Assembly: GCA_016212795.1 (NCBI GenBank)
Contig: JACRDT010000020.1
Location: forward strand, 1-64,000
Source: Elusimicrobiota bacterium
GTDB taxonomy: Bacteria > Elusimicrobiota > Elusimicrobia > UBA1565 > UBA9628
Direction: 5' to 3'
DNA length: 64,000 bases
Below the pieces are notes generated by a model. The model ran no database searches. It was not told the DNA's origin and saw only the letters and a list, made by a program, of their open reading frames with translations. Every line of letters begins with the position of its first letter. Position 1 is the first letter of the stretch. Position numbers and translations under genes: made by a program. Below are positions 50,096 through 58,248 of the stretch, piece by piece.

Positions 50096-51292
50096 ATGAA
50101 AATCCTGGACTGCGCCGTCAAGCCGAGCCGGGAGGGCTGGTGGCTTCACCACCTCAAGAGCTCCTACAAGGTCCGGATGAACGGGGAGGCCTTGGCGACC
50201 CTGAAGGCCATGCTTCACAAAGACGGGAACGACGGGATGTCCCGGCAAGAGCGGCTCATCCATGACAAGCTCTCGGCCCGCGGGCTCGTGGCCCCCGGAG
50301 CGGGGGGGTCGGGCGGGCTTGACGTGCGGGACGCCAGCCTGTTCTCCACCCTCGAACTCGAGCTCTCGGGCGCCTGCAACCTCTCCTGCGGGCACTGCTT
50401 CGCCGCGCTCTCGGGCAGGCACATGTCCTCCGAGGTCCTGGAGCGCGCCCTGGAGGGGGCGGCCGCTCTCGGGGCGGTCACGGTGGTCCTCAATGGAGGA
50501 GAGCCCCTCCTGAGCCCGTTGTTCGGCCGGGCGGTGCGGGCGTCCCGCGCGGCCGGGATGAGGGTGGTGGTCATGACGAACGCCACCTTGGTCGACGCCG
50601 GCGTTGCCGGCCTCCTGGGGGACGCGGGCGTGGCCAAGGTCGTCGTGAGCCTCGACTCTTTCGAGGAGCACCACGACGGCCTGCGCGGCGCCGGGGCTTT
50701 CGCCGCGGCCGTGGCCGGCATCCGCCTGCTGGTCTCCGGGGGCCTGAGGGTGTTCGTCACCTCCATGGTCACGCGGGGAAGCGCCGCCGCGGCCGCCGAC
50801 TTCGAGAGGTTCTGCCGGCAGGACCTCGGCGCGGCAGGCGTGCGTTTCTCGGCGGTCATGCCGATCGGCCGGGGGGCGTCCGCCGGCGGCCGGTTCGGCC
50901 TGCCGGAGGAGGCCCTCAAGAGCCTCGCGAAGGCCGGGCTGCTCGAGGACGACTCGATCCGGCGGCCGGCCGGCCCCGTGCCCGCGGCGGGGTTCGACTG
51001 CGCGGCGGGAGTCGAGCAGTGCTTCGTGGCCGCCGACGGGCTGGTCTTCGCCTGCCATTACTTCCAGAACCTGCGCGAGCCCCTCGGGGACCTGGCGCGG
51101 TCTTCGCTGGCCGAGATCCACAAGACCGGCCCCGAGGGTTGCGCCGTGAGCCGTCTGGACTGGGGCGGGCTCGCGGCCTGCCGCGCCTGCGCGGCCTTCT
51201 CCTCCTGCCGGGGGGGCTGCCGGGCCAGGGCAAGGCTGCTTGCCGGGAGCTTCGACGCGCCCGATCCCGTGGCCTGCAGGATTCATCGTTGA
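50096..51292 (+). CDS. radical SAM/SPASM peptide-modifying enzyme
   Basis: A 398-residue protein. Residues 1-85 look like a PqqD-type RiPP recognition element (strand-rich KPSREGWWLHHLKSSYKVRMN, helix GEALATLKAML, C-terminal helix ERLIHDKLSARGLV). The radical SAM cluster is C94-C98-C101 (CNLSCGHC), with NGGEPLL (GGE SAM contact), and a SPASM domain at the C-terminus carries C302, C309, C320, C349, C362, C365, C371, C375 and C394 (CRACAAFSSCRGGC), binding auxiliary [4Fe-4S] clusters. SPASM enzymes modify peptides (thioether, beta-carbon or cyclophane links). Its partner is probably the 24-codon peptide upstream. Which named family it belongs to I cannot tell. Confidence 0.88.
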   Translation: MKILDCAVKPSREGWWLHHLKSSYKVRMNGEALATLKAMLHKDGNDGMSRQERLIHDKLSARGLVAPGAGGSGGLDVRDASLFSTLELELSGACNLSCGHCFAALSGRHMSSEVLERALEGAAALGAVTVVLNGGEPLLSPLFGRAVRASRAAGMRVVVMTNATLVDAGVAGLLGDAGVAKVVVSLDSFEEHHDGLRGAGAFAAAVAGIRLLVSGGLRVFVTSMVTRGSAAAAADFERFCRQDLGAAGVRFSAVMPIGRGASAGGRFGLPEEALKSLAKAGLLEDDSIRRPAGPVPAAGFDCAAGVEQCFVAADGLVFACHYFQNLREPLGDLARSSLAEIHKTGPEGCAVSRLDWGGLAACRACAAFSSCRGGCRARARLLAGSFDAPDPVACRIHR

Positions 51293-51310
51293 CCTGAAAT
51301 GGGGGGGCTC

Positions 51311-52687
51311 ATGCAAAAGGCGGACACGGTGCTCGAACTCATCGGGAACACGCCGCTGCTCAAGACGCGCAAGCTGGACGCCGGGCGCTGCGAGCTCTTT
51401 CTGAAGCTGGAGAACCAGAACCCCGGGGGCTCCATCAAGGACCGCATCGCCCTCTCGATGATCGCGGCCGCCGAGCGGGACGGCAAGGTCCGGCAAGGCT
51501 CGACCTTGGTCGAGGCCACGGCGGGCAACACGGGGCTGGGGCTTGCCCTGGTCGCGGCCCAGAAAGGCTACAAGCTGGTCCTGGTCATCCCGGACAAGAT
51601 GAGCCAGGAGAAGATCTCCCACCTCAGGGCCCTGGGGGCGACGATCGTCATGACCCGCTCCGATGTCGAGAAAGGCCACCCGGAGTACTACCAGGACCTC
51701 GCCGAGAAGATCGCCCGCGAGACCAACGACAGCTTCTACGTCAACCAGTTCGGCAACCCCGCCAACCCCGAGGCCCACGAGAAAGGCACGGCGCCGGAGA
51801 TCTGGGAGCAGATGGAGCGCCGCGTGGACGCCGTGGTCTGCGGCGTGGGCTCGGGCGGCACGATCACGGGCCTGAGCCGCTTCTTCGAGCGCGTCTCGCC
51901 CAAGACCGAGATGGTTCTGGCCGACCCGGCCGGCTCGGTCCTGGCCGGCTATGTGAAGACGGGCAAGCTCGGCAAGGCCGGGTCGTGGTTCGTGGAGGGC
52001 ATCGGGGAGGATTTCGTGCCTCCGATCGCCGACCTCTCCCGGGTCGCCGCCGCCCACACGATCGACGACGGGGAGAGCTTCGCCGTGGCCCGGGACCTGC
52101 TGAGGCTGGAGGGGGTCCTGGCCGGGTCGTCGTCGGGCACCCTGGTCGCCGCCGCCCTGCGCTACTGCCGGGAGAGCCGCGAGCCCAAGCGCGTCGTGAC
52201 CTTCGTCTGCGACAGCGGCAACAAGTATCTCTCCAAGATGTTCAACGACTTCTGGATGTCCGACCAGGGCTTCCTGAAGAAGACGTCGTTGGGCGACTTG
52301 CGGGACCTCGTGGGCCGCCCCTACGGCGAGGGCTCGGTCTGCTCGGTCCGGCCCGACGACCCGCTCTTGACCGCGTTCATGCGCATGCGGCTCTACGACT
52401 ATTCCCAGCTCCCGGTCATTTCGGACGGGAAGGTGGTCGGCATCCTCGACGAGTCGGACCTCCTGCGGGCCGTGCACGAGGGCGCCTCGGACTACCGCAA
52501 GCCCGTGCGAGAGCACATGACGCGAGGGCTGGTCACGGTCCAGGCGCAGGCGTCGCTCAAGGAGGTCGCCGCGCTCCTGGACAAGGACCTGGCCGGACTG
52601 TTGTATCATGAAGGGAAGTTCTACGGCCTGATCACGCGCGTGGACCTTCTGAACTATCTGCGGCGCAAGCTCGAGGTGCAACCATGA
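51311..52687 (+). CDS. cystathionine beta-synthase with CBS domain pair
   Basis: A 458-residue PLP enzyme joining serine and homocysteine. Residues 5-320: LELIGNTPLLK, NPGGSIKDRIA (PLP Lys), EATAGNTGLGLALVAA (substrate loop), GVGSGGTITGLSRFF (phosphate cup) and AGSSSGTL. Residues about 330-455 hold two CBS motifs (SVCSVRPDDPLLTAFMRMRLYDYSQLPVISDGKVVGILDESDLLRAV; GLVTVQAQASLKEVAALL). A short O-acetylserine-type reaction cannot be excluded. The start at 51311 has a G-run ribosome site; ATG 51299 is also open. The next gene overlaps by four bases and completes transsulfuration. Confidence 0.9.
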   Translation: MQKADTVLELIGNTPLLKTRKLDAGRCELFLKLENQNPGGSIKDRIALSMIAAAERDGKVRQGSTLVEATAGNTGLGLALVAAQKGYKLVLVIPDKMSQEKISHLRALGATIVMTRSDVEKGHPEYYQDLAEKIARETNDSFYVNQFGNPANPEAHEKGTAPEIWEQMERRVDAVVCGVGSGGTITGLSRFFERVSPKTEMVLADPAGSVLAGYVKTGKLGKAGSWFVEGIGEDFVPPIADLSRVAAAHTIDDGESFAVARDLLRLEGVLAGSSSGTLVAAALRYCRESREPKRVVTFVCDSGNKYLSKMFNDFWMSDQGFLKKTSLGDLRDLVGRPYGEGSVCSVRPDDPLLTAFMRMRLYDYSQLPVISDGKVVGILDESDLLRAVHEGASDYRKPVREHMTRGLVTVQAQASLKEVAALLDKDLAGLLYHEGKFYGLITRVDLLNYLRRKLEVQP

Positions 52688-53823
52688 GGTTCGAGACGCT
52701 GGCCATCCACCGGGGGCAGGAGCCTGACGAGTCGACGGGGGCGGTGACGGTGCCGGTCTACCAGACATCCACCTACCAGCAGGACGGCGTGGGCAAGCCC
52801 CGGGGGTTCGAATACTCGCGCACCGGCAACCCCACCCGGGCGGCCCTGGAGACCGCCCTGGCCGCCCTGGAGGGCGGCCGCCACGGCCTGGCGTTCTCCT
52901 CGGGGGTGGCAGCCTCGTGCGCCGTGCTCGAGACCCTCAAGGCCGGGGACCACGTCGTGGCGGGCGACGACCTTTACGGGGGCACGTACCGGATCTTCGA
53001 GAAGGTCTACGCCAAGTGGGGGCTCAAGACGACCTACGTCGCGGCCGACGACCCGGGGGCGTTCAGGCGGGCGATCCAGGCCAACACCCGGCTCCTGTGG
53101 CTGGAGACCCCGACGAACCCGCTGCTGAGGGTCGCCGACGTGCGCGCCGTGGCGAGGGTGGCGGCCGAGGCGCGGGTGCCGCTGGCGGTGGACAACACCT
53201 TCGCCAGCCCGTATTTCCAGCGGCCGCTCGAGCTCGGGGCTTCCATCGTCGTGCACAGCACCACGAAATACCTGGCGGGCCACAGCGACGTCATCGGCGG
53301 CGCGGTCGTGACCTCGGACCGCAGGATCTGGGAGGCCGTCAAGTTCCACCAGAACGCCGCCGGGGCGGTCCCCGGCCCCTGGGATTGCTGGCTGGTCCTG
53401 CGGGGGCTCAAGACCCTGGCCGTCCGGATGCGCGAGCATGAGAGCAACGCCCTGCACCTGGCGCGCAGGCTCCTCAAACACCCCAAGGTGGCGGCGGTCC
53501 ATTACCCCGGCCTGCCGGGCGACAAGGGCCACCGGACGGCGAAGAGGCAGATGAGCGGGTTCGGTGGCATGATCAGCGTGGAACTGGCGGGCGGGCCGAA
53601 AGCCGTCCACCGGTTCTTCTCCAGAATGAGGCTGTTCATCCTCGCGGAGAGCCTGGGCGGGGTGGAGTCCCTGGTGTGCTATCCCCCGGCCATGACGCAC
53701 GGCTCCCTGCCCAGGGAGGAGCGGCTCCGGCGGGGCATCAAGGACGACCTCGTGCGTCTGTCCGTGGGGCTTGAGAACAAGCAGGACCTGTGGGACGACC
53801 TGAAGCAAGCCCTGGGAGGTTGA
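52684..53823 (+). CDS. cystathionine gamma-synthase/gamma-lyase-type PLP enzyme
   Basis: A 379-residue Cys/Met-metabolism enzyme: YSRTGNPTRAALETALAALEGG (substrate region), FSSGVAASCAVL, LETPTNPLLRV, VDNTFASPYFQRPLELGASIVVHSTTKYLAGHSDVIGGAVV (PLP Lys in STTKY), SLGGVESLVCYPPAMTH. It either makes cystathionine from an activated homoserine or cleaves it to cysteine; with the adjacent beta-synthase, cysteine formation (gamma-lyase) is the more logical role (inference). ATG overlaps the previous stop. Confidence 0.9.
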   Translation: MRFETLAIHRGQEPDESTGAVTVPVYQTSTYQQDGVGKPRGFEYSRTGNPTRAALETALAALEGGRHGLAFSSGVAASCAVLETLKAGDHVVAGDDLYGGTYRIFEKVYAKWGLKTTYVAADDPGAFRRAIQANTRLLWLETPTNPLLRVADVRAVARVAAEARVPLAVDNTFASPYFQRPLELGASIVVHSTTKYLAGHSDVIGGAVVTSDRRIWEAVKFHQNAAGAVPGPWDCWLVLRGLKTLAVRMREHESNALHLARRLLKHPKVAAVHYPGLPGDKGHRTAKRQMSGFGGMISVELAGGPKAVHRFFSRMRLFILAESLGGVESLVCYPPAMTHGSLPREERLRRGIKDDLVRLSVGLENKQDLWDDLKQALGG

Positions 53824-53824
53824 G

Positions 53825-55261
53825 GTGAGTTTCCAGACCAAGGTCACCCTCGTCTTCGCCTCCTTCTGCTCCCTGCTCTTCCTGGCGGCCGGGAGCCTGC
53901 TCTACCGCGATTTCTCCTACCGGCTCCGCCGCGACATAGGCTTCGAGCTCTGCGCGGTCGCCGTCACGACCGCGATGCAGCTCGACGGCGACGAGATCCA
54001 GGCCTTCGTCAAGCCCGAGGACATGAAGAAACCCTCCTACGTCAAGATGCGCCGCCTCCTGGCTTCCGTGCGCAAGGCCACGGCCTTCCTGTCGGTGGAG
54101 GACCTCTGCCTGTTCCGCCGGACGGCCACGCCCAACAAATGGGAGTACATCGTCGACGCCGACGAGACCCCGGACCAGGCGAACCTCGGCGACCCGTTCG
54201 ACGCCACGACCTGGCACGAGATGCGCGCCGCCTACGACGGCCCGACGCTCGACCGCGACTTCCACCGCGACGAGCAGGGGGCCTACCTCTCCGGCTACGC
54301 CCCGGTGCACAACAAGCACGGGGACGCGGTCGCGGTCCTGGAGGTGTACACCAACGCCGTCACCTTCAAGGACATCCTGCGCCGCGTCCGCACCGGGATG
54401 CTCCAGATCCTGGCGGGCGTCCTCCTGCTGACCTGGCCCTGCAGCTTCGTCCTGGGCCGCCTGCTGTCGAGGCCGCTGCGGGAACTCGCCCGCGCCGCCG
54501 AGGAGGTCGGCAAGGGGAACTTCGACCACGCCGTCTCCCTGCCCAGGGGCGGCGAGTTCGACGCGCTCGGGCAGGCGTTCATCAAGATGACCGCCGGCCT
54601 CAAGGAGCGCGACTTCGTCAAGCAGGTGATCCAGCGCTACGTCAGCAAGGAGGTCGCGGCCAAGATCATGGAGATGCCCCTCGCCGAGCTCCTCGCGGGC
54701 GAGCGGCGCCGCGTCACCGTCCTGTTCACCGACGTGCGCAGCTTCACGGGGATGGCCGAGAAGATGCGCCCCGAGGAGGTCCTGCAGATCCTCAACGACC
54801 ACTTCTCCATCCTCATCGACGCGCTCTTCGACTTCGAGGGGACCCTCGACAAGTTCCTGGGCGACGGCCTCATGGCGATCTTCGGCGCCCCGATCACGCA
54901 TCCCAACGACGCCGAGCGCGCCGTGCGCGCCGGCTTGCGCATGCTGGCCAGGATCGAGGGCTTCAACCTCCGGCAGCGCTCCGCCGGGAAGCCCGAGCTC
55001 CGCATCGGCATCGGCGTCAACACCGGCACCGCGGTCGCGGGCAACATCGGCTCGGACAAGAGGAAGGAGTACTCCGTCATCGGGGACACGGTCAACGTCG
55101 CCGCCCGCCTGCAGGGGCTGGCCAAGGCGGGGGAGCTCGTCATCAGCCAGACGACCTACGAGGAGATCCGGGACCTCGTCAAGGTCGAGAAGCTGCCCCC
55201 GCAGACGCTCAAGGGGAAGGACGGGCCGGTGGACGTCTACCGGGTCCTGGCCATCGACTGA
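53825..55261 (+). CDS. class III adenylate/guanylate cyclase with sensor and HAMP domains
   Basis: A 478-residue inner-membrane cyclase starting at GTG. TM1 (FASFCSLLFLAAGSLLY), a periplasmic sensor of about 160 residues, TM2 (ILAGVLLLTWPCSFVLGRLL), a HAMP segment (RPLRELARAAEEVGKGNFDHAV), a coiled linker and the catalytic domain: VTVLFTDVRSFTGMAEKM (metal Asp), TLDKFLGDGLMAIFGAP, VNTGTAVAGNIGS, and DTVNVAARLQGLAK. It makes cAMP or cGMP in response to an external signal. A cyclic-nucleotide-binding protein is encoded 4 kb away. Confidence 0.92.
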   Translation: MSFQTKVTLVFASFCSLLFLAAGSLLYRDFSYRLRRDIGFELCAVAVTTAMQLDGDEIQAFVKPEDMKKPSYVKMRRLLASVRKATAFLSVEDLCLFRRTATPNKWEYIVDADETPDQANLGDPFDATTWHEMRAAYDGPTLDRDFHRDEQGAYLSGYAPVHNKHGDAVAVLEVYTNAVTFKDILRRVRTGMLQILAGVLLLTWPCSFVLGRLLSRPLRELARAAEEVGKGNFDHAVSLPRGGEFDALGQAFIKMTAGLKERDFVKQVIQRYVSKEVAAKIMEMPLAELLAGERRRVTVLFTDVRSFTGMAEKMRPEEVLQILNDHFSILIDALFDFEGTLDKFLGDGLMAIFGAPITHPNDAERAVRAGLRMLARIEGFNLRQRSAGKPELRIGIGVNTGTAVAGNIGSDKRKEYSVIGDTVNVAARLQGLAKAGELVISQTTYEEIRDLVKVEKLPPQTLKGKDGPVDVYRVLAID

Positions 55262-55267
55262 CGGGGA

Positions 55268-55304
55268 AAGCCGCGGCCCCCGGTCGTCCCGGGGGCCGCG
55301 GCTT
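55268..55304. terminator. bidirectional terminator hairpin
   Basis: AAGCCGCGGCCCCCGG (55268-55283) and CCGGGGGCCGCGGCTT (55289-55304) form a perfect 16-pair stem with loop TCGTC. It lies between the convergent cyclase and subtilase genes, so it can end transcripts from both sides. Confidence 0.85.
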
Positions 55305-55319
55305 CGGTCCTCGCCGGCG

Positions 55320-57206
55320 TCAGTTCTTGGCCTTCTTGTACTGGGCGAAGTTCTTGCGCAGGTAATCCACGGCCCTCTCGGCGTTGACCACCCCGCCCAT
55401 GGAGCCGGCGTAGGGGTTGCCGTTGGCCAAGGGGAGCGAGCTCTCCTTGAGGATGGTCCGGATCTGCTCGGAGGTGAGCTCCACGCCCAGCTGCCGGCCC
55501 GCCTGCAAGACGAGCGCGGTCACGGCCGCGACGTGGGGCGTGGCGGGCGAGGTGCCGTTGGCCGCCGTGGTCATCTGGTCCGTGAACATGTTGGCGTAGT
55601 CGCCCGAGCGGTCGAACTTGGCCGACCGCACCGCCACGCCGTAGCCCCAGACGTCGGGCTTCTCGATGGACTTGGCGTTCTTGGGGTCCATCACGGTGCC
55701 GTCGCCGGAGAACTCGGCCACCCGGCGGAAGTAGTCCGACGCGCCCACGGTGATCGCTTCGGGCAGGTAGCCGGGCCGGGCCATCTTGGTCTGTCCCTCG
55801 TTGCCGGCCGCCACGACCACCACCACGCCCTGGGAGCTCAGCTTCTTGACCCAGGCGCTCAGGGCGTCGGTGTCGGCCCCGACCGTGCCGGTGTTCGTGC
55901 CCGGGATGCCCAGGCTCATGCTGACGATGTCGATCTTCGAGCCCTTCTTCCTGCCGTCGATGATGGCCTGGTTGTGGTCGTAGACCTGCTGGAGCCCCTT
56001 GGCGATGGTCGCGATCGTCATGGGGAGGTCGTGCTGGAGCTCGGCCGGGATCTCGGCGCGGGCTTCCTCGTCGAGAACCTTCAGGCTGAGGATCTTGGCT
56101 TGCGGGGCGTAGGCGTGGAAGACGCCCGCCATGTGCGTGCCGTGGCCGCCGCGGTTGTCGGGCGTCCCGAAGAGGTCCTTGCCGGACGCGTCGACGTGGG
56201 TGTGGTCCACGTAGCGGTGGTCCGTCAGGTTGGCCCAGTCCGTCACGGAGCCCCGGAGGAACGGGTGGTCCTTGTCGATGCCGGTGTCGAGGATGGCGAT
56301 CGTGACGCCCTGGCCGTCGATGTTGCGCCGCCAGAGCTTGTCCACGCGGTCCTGCCAGAGGCTGTGCCCCATGGGGTAGGCCAGGAAGACGGCCCTCCAT
56401 TGAGGCTCGGTCAGCTCCTTCTCGGGGATGAGCTGCACGAGTCGCCTGAGGGTCTCGGGCACGAGGGGCACGAAGGTCGGGTTGAGCTGGAGGGCGTCCA
56501 TCTCGGCGATGATCTGCTCGAGGAAGGCCTTCTTGTCGGCCACGGCGTCCTTCTTGTCGGCCGGGAGCTTGTCCATGACGTCCACGACGAGCTTGAGGGC
56601 GTCCTGCCTCGCCTTGAGGGCGTCGCGCAGGGACTTGCCGCTCTTGCCCCGCTGCAGGCCGACGTAGTCGGTGTCTCCCTGGACCTCCTTGGCCATGACC
56701 TGCTTGATCTTCTCCTTGTAGGCGGCGAGGAGCTCGGGGTGGGCTTGGTACTTGGGGTCCACGGACCGCTCGAGGTGGTTCTTGATCGAGAGGAGGAGCA
56801 TGTAGAGCTTCTTGTAGGTGACCTTCGCGACCGCCTCCGGGGTGGCCGCGTCCAGGGTCTCCAGCAGGGACCGCCCGAGGGCGGAGGGCGAGCTGAAGGT
56901 GATGGAATAGAGCTGGCAGTAGGCCATGTTCTCCTGGATGCTGGAGGGGTCCTGGATGTAGAGGGCGGGGGGAAGGCCGTAGTCCTGGAGGGCCTGGGCC
57001 GCCTTGATGGAATCGGAGGGCCCGATCGGGACGGCGGGGATGCCCAGGGCGGGGAAGGTCATCCCCGTGCCAGGGACCCCGACTTTCGGGAGCTTCTCGG
57101 GAGGCGCCACCGTCTGGGCGTGGGACACGGCGCTGAAGGCTCCCAGCAAGAGAGCCAGGAGCGCGGTTCCCGCGATTCTCGAGACTGAGTGGGCTGGTTT
57201 CATCAT
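55320..57206 (-). CDS. secreted S8-family subtilisin-like serine protease
   Basis: A 628-residue exported protease. Signal peptide (IAGTALLALLLGAFSAVSHA), a helical N-terminal pro-like region of about 260 residues, then the subtilase domain: Asp307 in ILDTGIDKDHP, His355 in GGHGTHMAG, oxyanion Asn469 in AAGNEG and Ser553 in NGTSPATPHVAAV. A short C-terminal Lys-rich tail follows. SD AGGAGG lies seven bases from the ATG; ATG 57203 is alternative. Substrate unknown; the long N-terminal part likely acts as a foldase/inhibitor. Confidence 0.93.
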   Translation of the reverse strand: MMKPAHSVSRIAGTALLALLLGAFSAVSHAQTVAPPEKLPKVGVPGTGMTFPALGIPAVPIGPSDSIKAAQALQDYGLPPALYIQDPSSIQENMAYCQLYSITFSSPSALGRSLLETLDAATPEAVAKVTYKKLYMLLLSIKNHLERSVDPKYQAHPELLAAYKEKIKQVMAKEVQGDTDYVGLQRGKSGKSLRDALKARQDALKLVVDVMDKLPADKKDAVADKKAFLEQIIAEMDALQLNPTFVPLVPETLRRLVQLIPEKELTEPQWRAVFLAYPMGHSLWQDRVDKLWRRNIDGQGVTIAILDTGIDKDHPFLRGSVTDWANLTDHRYVDHTHVDASGKDLFGTPDNRGGHGTHMAGVFHAYAPQAKILSLKVLDEEARAEIPAELQHDLPMTIATIAKGLQQVYDHNQAIIDGRKKGSKIDIVSMSLGIPGTNTGTVGADTDALSAWVKKLSSQGVVVVVAAGNEGQTKMARPGYLPEAITVGASDYFRRVAEFSGDGTVMDPKNAKSIEKPDVWGYGVAVRSAKFDRSGDYANMFTDQMTTAANGTSPATPHVAAVTALVLQAGRQLGVELTSEQIRTILKESSLPLANGNPYAGSMGGVVNAERAVDYLRKNFAQYKKAKN

Positions 57207-57281
57207 AAGTCCTCCCTACTCAAAGTGTAGTCCGTTCGGGGCAGGCGGGTCAGTTCCGGGGGGCCCAGGCGCGGGGTGGTT

Positions 57282-57307
57282 TTGGGCCTAGCCGGCCCTA
57301 GGCCCAA
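57282..57307. other. perfect hairpin upstream of the receiver-thioesterase gene
   Basis: TTGGGCCTAG (57282-57291) and CTAGGCCCAA (57298-57307) flank CCGGCC, which itself is palindromic. It is upstream of both divergent genes, so not a normal terminator; possible operator or repeat. Confidence 0.75.
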
Positions 57308-57351
57308 CGGCCTAGTCGACAGGGTTTCTCCAAAGTGATATCCTCGATGCG

Positions 57352-58242
57352 ATGCAGAAGAGGATCCTCATCGTGGACGACGACATGGGCCTGGTCGCCC
57401 CTCTGAAGGAGGGGCTCGAGTCCGTGGGCTACAGGGTCTCGGTCGCCTACGACGGCCTGCAAGGGGTCCTCCAGGCGCACCAGACCAAGCCGGACGCCAT
57501 CATCCTGGACTATCAGATGCCGGGGGGAGGGGGGCATACCGTCTACGAGCGGCTGCGCGGCGCCCCGGACACGGCCAAGATCCCCATCATCTTCTCCAGC
57601 GTCGTGCCGGCCGAGGAGATCAAGAGGAAGATCAAGCTGGGGGAGAACACCTTCTTTTTGCGCAAGCCCATCGGGCTCCACCAGTTCATCTCGGTCCTGA
57701 ACACGGTGCTGGGGCTGTCGGTGGGGGGCATCCCGGCGTTCTCCCCGGTCCCGCCTCCTCCTCCTCCGCAGCCCGACAGGCCCGCCCATCCCAAGCCCAA
57801 GCCGCCCAAGCCGCGGTCGCACGAGTTCAACGTCCGGGTGACCTACGCGGACACGGACAAGATGGGCGTGATCTACTACGCCAACTACTTCAGGTACTTC
57901 GAGCAGGGGCGCGTCGAGCTCCTCAGGTCCCTGGGCGTGCGCTACCGCGACCTGGAGGTCCAGCGCAAGCTCTTCATCCCCGTGGTGGAGACGGGCTGCC
58001 GGTACCTGGCGGCCAGCCGCTACGACGACCTGCTGGTGGTCAAGACCTGCATCTCGGACCTGGGCAAGGCCAGCATCAGGTTCAGCTACGTCATCCTCGA
58101 CTCGGAGCTGGGCGACAAGAAGGCCGCCGACGGCTTCACCCGCCACGCCGTCGTCAACGACCTCTGGCGCGCCGTCAGGGTCCCCGACGACCTGAGGAAG
58201 CTCCTGGAGCCCTTCGTGGGAGACCCGTCCGCCCTGGAATAG
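57352..58242 (+). CDS. receiver domain fused to a YbgC/FadM-type hotdog thioesterase
   Basis: A 296-residue protein in one uninterrupted frame. Residues 4-122 are a CheY-like receiver (DDD 9-11, phospho-Asp53 in ILDYQMPGGG, IFSS, Lys in FFLRKPIG). A Pro-rich linker (PPPPPPQPDRPAHPKPKPPKP, about 133-155) leads to a 4-hydroxybenzoyl-CoA thioesterase-like hotdog domain (158-296): VTYADTDKMGVIYYANYFRYFEQGRVELLRSLG with the catalytic Asp169 and the YFEQ/R contacts, then SRYDDLLVVKTCISDLGKAS. The enzyme would hydrolyse acyl-CoA or acyl-ACP thioesters; phosphorylation could gate it. I do not know of this pairing in characterised proteins. No kinase is adjacent. Confidence 0.85.
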   Translation: MQKRILIVDDDMGLVAPLKEGLESVGYRVSVAYDGLQGVLQAHQTKPDAIILDYQMPGGGGHTVYERLRGAPDTAKIPIIFSSVVPAEEIKRKIKLGENTFFLRKPIGLHQFISVLNTVLGLSVGGIPAFSPVPPPPPPQPDRPAHPKPKPPKPRSHEFNVRVTYADTDKMGVIYYANYFRYFEQGRVELLRSLGVRYRDLEVQRKLFIPVVETGCRYLAASRYDDLLVVKTCISDLGKASIRFSYVILDSELGDKKAADGFTRHAVVNDLWRAVRVPDDLRKLLEPFVGDPSALE

Positions 58243-58248
58243 AGCCGT

